DNA from: Plecoglossus altivelis
Taxonomy: Eukaryota; Chordata; Actinopteri; Osmeriformes; Plecoglossidae
Assembly: GCA_036571765.1 (NCBI GenBank)
Contig: BROE01000003.1
Location: 17,219,394 to 17,283,393 of the forward strand
Direction of reading: 5' to 3'
Length of the DNA stretch: 64,000 nucleotides
Shown here: positions 59,268 to 64,000 of the stretch, piece after piece
How positions within the stretch are numbered: the stretch's first letter is position 1
Layout of the letters: each line of letters opens with the position of its first letter
Position numbers and translations under genes: made by a program
Notes under the pieces: model-generated
The model's database searches: none
Told to the model about the DNA's origin: nothing
The model's input: only the letters and a program-made list of their open reading frames with translations

Positions 59268-59762
59268 AACATACACACACTACACACACTACACAGTACA
59301 CACTACACACACTACACAGTACACACTACACACTACATACTACAGACACTACACAGTACACACTACACACACTACACAGTACACACACTACACAGTACAC
59401 ACACTACACACTACACACACTACACAGTACACACACTACACACACCACACACTACACACACTACACATACTACTCACACCACACACACTACACACTACAC
59501 ACACTACGCACTACACACTACACACTACACATACTACACACACACTACACACTACTCACACTACACATACTACACGCACTACACACACACTACACACAAA
59601 TCACACACACTACACACACACTACACACAAATCACACACACTACACACACACTACACACATTACACACACTACACACACTACACACACTACACACTATAC
59701 ACTCATTACACACACTACACACACTACACACACACTACACACGCTACACACACTACACACTG
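59268..59762. repeat. cacactacacac minisatellite
   Basis: About 500 bp of 8-10 bp units (acacacta, acacagta). Open in all three plus-strand frames as Thr/His/Tyr repeats; not coding. Related to the TG-AG array at 61955-62293 on the opposite strand. Confidence 0.92.
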
Positions 59763-59899
59763 TCCCTTTGTTTTTTTCTTGTCTCTTTGCATCTTTTCCT
59801 TGGTTGTTATTTGGCTGGCTGGCTGTCTGACCTGTGCTTTGATGAGAGGGGTGTGGAAGAGGATTGCTTCAGACAGCAGCAACTCTGAGACTTCACTTC

Positions 59900-60298
59900 A
59901 CTGAGAAAGAGACCATGAGAGAGAGACCATGAGAGAAACCATGAGAGAGAGACCATGAGAGAGAGACCATGAGAGATGGACTGTGAGAGAGACTATGAGA
60001 GAGAGACCATGAGAGAGAGACCATGAGAGAGACTGTGAGAGAGACCTTGAGAGAGAGACCATGAGAGAGAGACTTTGAGAGAGACTATGAAAGAGAGACC
60101 TTGAGAGAGAGACTATGAGAGAGACTATGAGAGAGAGACCATGAGAGAGACAGAGACCATGAGAGAGACAGAGACTATGAGAGAGACTATGAAAGAGAGA
60201 CCATGAGAGAGACTATGAGAGAGACTATGAAAGAGAGACCATGAGAGAGACTATGAAAGAGAGACCATGAGAGAGAGACCATGAGAGAGAGAGTCATG
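59900..60298. repeat. gagagagaccat / gagagactat minisatellite
   Basis: About 35 units alternating 10 and 12 bp; variants ttgaga, tgtgag and tgaaag. Confidence 0.92.
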
Positions 60299-61722
60299 GA
60301 CTACTAAGATTGTCCTTTGTATATTCAAGCTCTACAGTAAACCCCAAATCACCTACACACCTACTGTAATTTGAAGTGAACTCTTTTCTGTAAAATAGTC
60401 TCTGGTTGGAGCGAAATACATCTGGTGTGAGTGTTTGATACATGGATTACATGGAATAGAATCAGTGGTATCAAAGTGAACTGGTCTTATCATTTTACAA
60501 TGATGATTGTAAATCAGTAGGAGTCAGAGGCAGACTAGAAGTGAAGTAACAACTCACTACCGAGTGAGTTTGGACCGGACAGCATGATTGTACCGTTTCC
60601 CTGTGAGTCACTAAGGGAGGTTGTCGGACTCACTTAACACAACACCAAACACACATCACGACATACTATGCGACACTCTGTAAAGCTGTGCAAAGCACTA
60701 TCGTGACCTGCTAAAGACCAGTTGTCATGAGTTAGTGTTCAAGAAGACAGGCAGTCCAAGGACTCCGTTGAGATGAGTGTGACAAACCGGAAAGGGACAG
60801 CCCGGAGAGAGCAGGAGGAGACGGATACGACGAGTAGAAGCAGGGTAGGTGAATGGGGGAGAAATATGTAGACGCCCGAAAGATGGCGACGAGATAGAGA
60901 CTAAGCGGGGACGGGCTGATGAGCTAGAGAGAGGGACGAGGGGGAGAGAAGTGTCCTGAGAGACGAGGTGATGGAGAAGAGGGAGAAGTAATAGGGACAT
61001 GATTAGAGAGAGGTAAAGGGAGGACAGAGGTCTTAGAAGAGAGATAAGATAGATAAGAGGAGAGGAGAAGGGATGAGAGGAAAGTAGGCCGAGTTGGGAG
61101 GGAGGGAGGGAGGAGCGGAGGGTGGAGCAGTAGAGACGAGTATGGCGAGATCGATTGGAAGGGAGTGGCAGAAGCTGTGTCAAAGGAAGATAGTGAGAGT
61201 TAAAAGGAGAAGCAGGTGTAGAGTTCCGGAGATAGAGAGGCGTAGAGAGAAAGAAGAGATTAAGAGAGGAGAAAAAGGAGAGAGAGAGAGGAAGAGAGGA
61301 GAGAGACGAGAGGAGAGAGAGGAAGAGAGAGTCACGACTGGAGAGCTTCCCATCTGCGAGAGTAGTGCGGAGAGTGAGTAGAAGGAGGCGATGAGAGCTG
61401 TAGCATGTTTCCTGTGCAGCAGGAGCAGAGGCAGTGAAAGATGGTTCGTCCTGTGCTGCGTGGAAATGTATCCTATGTCACTCGTGAACTTGAAAGATCG
61501 ATTCTGTCTCTCACTTGTACCTTGATCCTCATCTATAGTATCCATTCACTCTTTTGTCTGGTGTTCTCACGCCATTCAAATCACGATTCCTGTATCTGCA
61601 AAGGCTAAAGCTATGAGTGTGTGTGTGGCCTCGCTTGCATGTGTGTGAGTCATGTGTGTAGGTGCTTGTTTAGTGCTGTTGTGTGGTGGTGCGTGAGTAG
61701 TGCTGGTGTGTAGGAGAGAGAA

Positions 61723-61787
<65 letters not shown>

Positions 61788-61954
61788 ATGAGCCTAGCAT
61801 GTTCCTGTCAGCAGGAGCAGAGGCAGGAATGTCTCCTCCTGGATGATCCTGTCACTCTATAAATCACTGCTCACTGTTCTTAACCAGCAAGACCAACTAC
61901 TGTCTTTCCACCCATTCAAACAGATTCCTGTACTGCAAAGGGCTAAGCTATATG

Positions 61955-62293
61955 TGTGTGGTGTGTGTAGCATGTGTGTAGTGTGTAGTGTGTGTAGTGT
62001 GTGTAGTGTGTGTAGTGTGTGGGTGTGTGTAGTGTGTAGTGTGTGTGTGTGTGCAGTGTGTGTGTGTAGTGTGTAGTGTGTGTGTGTAGTGTGCGTGTGT
62101 GTAGTGTGTCTGGTGTGTGTGTAGTGTGTGTAGTGTGTGTGTGTGTGTAGTGTGTCTGGTGTGTGTGTGGTGTGTAGTGTGTGTGTAGTGTGTAGTGTGT
62201 CTGGTGTGTGTGTAGTGTGTGTAGTGTGTGTGTGTGTGTGTAGTGTGTATGGTGTGTGTGGTGTGTGTAGTGTGTGTAGTGTGTAGTGTGTGT
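61955..62293. repeat. tgtgtagtgtg minisatellite
   Basis: TG-AG array with ctggtg and gggtg variants; its complement reads as Thr/His/Tyr/Leu frames. Confidence 0.92.
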
Positions 62294-62789
62294 CCCCCAG
62301 ACTTAGTTGCCTGACAGAAAGGGAACACTTTCCTTGTGAGAACAATACCTTAATTGTCCTTTCTGTCGACATTTAAGGGAAATGATGTGTTATATGACAT
62401 CATCCCTCTTGCCGCAGTCCTCCGCTTGACCCCTGAATCAAGCTGTCAGCCGAAGAGATAAACTCTTAGAAAGCCCTTGTTGTTGTAATGGTTCCTCACA
62501 AACCACCAGCCCCTACAAGACTCTCTGTAAGAGACAATCCAAAACAAACGTCTCGGTGTCCTCCAGCTGACAAACCACTGCTGACTAGCATCACTGGCAG
62601 GATTTAAAAAACAACGAAAATCTACGGAACTCTTAACCACTGGTCGCGCGCGTACCAGTGGAGACTCTCAAAGTCACAGAACTCCGAGGAAATCACTTCT
62701 CCTCTGAAGAACAAATGAAGCGCATCCTCCGCTCTGATTTCCTCTAAACTGTGATTGGATTCCCTCCTTTGTTCCCGCCCTGCAGATGG

Positions 62790-63140
62790 AGAGACAGACA
62801 GAGGAGAGAGAGAGAGGAGTGAGAGAGAGGGGAGAGAGAGTGGAGAGAGAGGGGAGAGAGAGGGGAGAGAGGAGTGAGATGAGAGAGGAGTGAGATAGAG
62901 AGAGGAGTGAGATAGAGAGAGGAGGATGAGAGAGGGGAGAGAGAGGGGAGAGAATTGAGAAAGGAGAGAGGGGAGGGAGGAGGGAGAGAGGAGAGAGGAG
63001 AGAGAGGAGAGAGGAGGGAGATAGAGAGTGGAGGGAGAGAGAGGGGAGAGAGACGGAGAGGATTGAGAGAGGAGAGAGGAGAGGGAGGAGGGAGGAGGGA
63101 GAGAGAGAGGAGCGATGAGAGTGAGGAGGAAGAGAGAGGA
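62790..63140. repeat. (GAGAGAGG)n purine tract
   Basis: Purine-rich array with gagtgaga, gatagag and gggaga units; open on both strands, not coding. Confidence 0.9.
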
Positions 63141-64000
63141 GTTAGGATTGAGACACAGACGGAATTACCCTTCGACCCCCCCCAACTAGGGTGCAAGTTT
63201 GGGTCACTCACTATTGACAAGCAACCAGGGAGTTATAGAGTGAAGGAGAGCGAGAGAGAGAGTGTGTGTTTGTGTCTTTGTCAGTGTGTGTGCGAGTGTG
63301 CGAGGGTGGGAAGGGGGGATCCAGCTAACTGGGTAACTAGATAACTACCGCAACACTTAGATACGTGGGTCTCATTTCGATTCACCACAACACAGATTTG
63401 CAGTTCCTCCACACAGACATCAACAAACTGTGTTAAACATGTAATCCTTCACTGAGCTTTCTAAGATAATGCAATCAGTTGCGGAGACCAGCAGGGACAT
63501 ATTTCTCTCTGCACGTTGGATTGGCCAGAGCCGGTATTGGAAAGCTAATTAAGTAAAGAAAGTAAGACATTAAATCGTCCACATTGTTGAAAGACCTGAG
63601 AGGGAAAATGGCAGTGCCTTCTAAGAGAGGAGGCTGTTTGGCAGACCTTATTGATTTCACCCAACGGCAGAGATCAATGAGAAGAAACAGGAAGAGACAA
63701 AGAGTGGCATTTAAGGCTGGCGAAAGCTGACATTTTCTCCATCACTGTCAGAGCCGCTGCCATAAAGCAGCCGCAAATATTAAAACATTTCTCATGTGCA
63801 GGGGAGTATTGGCAGCAGAAATTGTTTTGGTGTGTGTGTTACTCTGGCTGAACTCCCGCAGGCTTCCCCAGGGAGGCAAACTGGTGCGGGTGACATGAAG
63901 TAGCAGCAGCCTTTACACATGCCAGCCATCCGTCAGAAGGTCAGCAGCAGGGGGGAGGGCAGGACTGGGGGGGCAGTACTGGGGGAGGGCAGGATGTGGG

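Larger units (their letters stand above)
52194..64000. other. Intergenic region downstream of znf536-like
   Basis: No protein-coding gene was recognised in 11.8 kb. Unique blocks: 52.4-53.15, 53.6-54.2, 54.65-55.25, 55.35-55.7, 56.25-57.1, 57.9-58.95, 60.3-61.0, 61.35-61.6, 62.3-62.75 and 63.33-63.83 kb. Smaller repeats not listed separately: CA at 52321-52382, CA at 55725-55800, CA at 57127-57190, GA at 61265-61330, GA at 61713-61787. The AT-rich blocks near 54.67-54.77 kb (several TTAATTA motifs) and 63.43-63.83 kb look like candidate conserved non-coding elements. Confidence 0.6.

Noticed and set aside
59257..59904. Three overlapping Thr/His/Tyr-rich frames of about 200 residues
   Set aside because: All three frames of one acacacta array are open, which is diagnostic of a repeat, not a gene.

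Overview
This is nuclear DNA of a vertebrate, almost certainly a teleost fish. The genes have spliced exons with GT-AG introns, and their proteins are clearly orthologous to human proteins. The sequence is saturated with microsatellites and minisatellites (CA/GT, GA/CT, CT-rich and many 10-50 bp arrays), and it carries short palindromic hAT-type MITEs of the kind common in bony fish. One 54-base assembly gap (42843-42896) lies inside a CA repeat. I cannot name the species.

Layout. 1-10868 is intron 1 of srgap1 (minus strand); its first coding exon is 10869-10935. rxylt1 (tmem5) follows upstream on the same strand (coding 15353 to 12462, 6 exons, 442 aa). Only 426 bp separate its start codon from that of uqcrfs1 on the plus strand (15780-17049, 2 exons, mitochondrial Rieske protein). 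The c19orf12 homologue converges on uqcrfs1 from the other strand (18315 to 17707), and the two poly(A) signals lie about 35 bp apart. uri1 follows on the plus strand (19465-25753, 11 exons, 497 aa). About 9 kb of repeat-rich intergenic DNA leads to a znf536-like C2H2 zinc-finger gene (coding 35723-51978, three coding exons, 976 aa as assembled here). The last 11.8 kb (52.2-64 kb) has no recognisable gene: it is tandem repeats separated by AT-rich unique DNA, some of which looks like conserved regulatory sequence.

The order combines two blocks that are separate in human: SRGAP1-RXYLT1 (12q14) and UQCRFS1-C19orf12-URI1-ZNF536 (19q12). The junction is the short rxylt1/uqcrfs1 intergenic interval, which probably acts as a shared bidirectional promoter. 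The genes are functionally unrelated: cytoskeletal RhoGAP, dystroglycan glycosylation, complex III, a mitochondria/ER-associated membrane protein, prefoldin-like chaperone/transcription factor, and a neural zinc-finger repressor.

Most notable observations: (1) a 16-bp tandem array in rxylt1 whose repeat unit is the exon-5 splice donor itself, so cryptic donors recur every 16 bp; (2) a Rieske presequence about 26 residues shorter than in human; (3) a znf536-like gene with 7 instead of about 10 fingers and a start codon overlapped by an upstream reading frame; (4) overlapping 3' ends of uqcrfs1 and c19orf12. I saw no CRISPR array, bacterial operon, rRNA gene or intact autonomous transposon. Exon boundaries were read by eye from reading frame, splice sites and remembered family sequences; no alignment was run.
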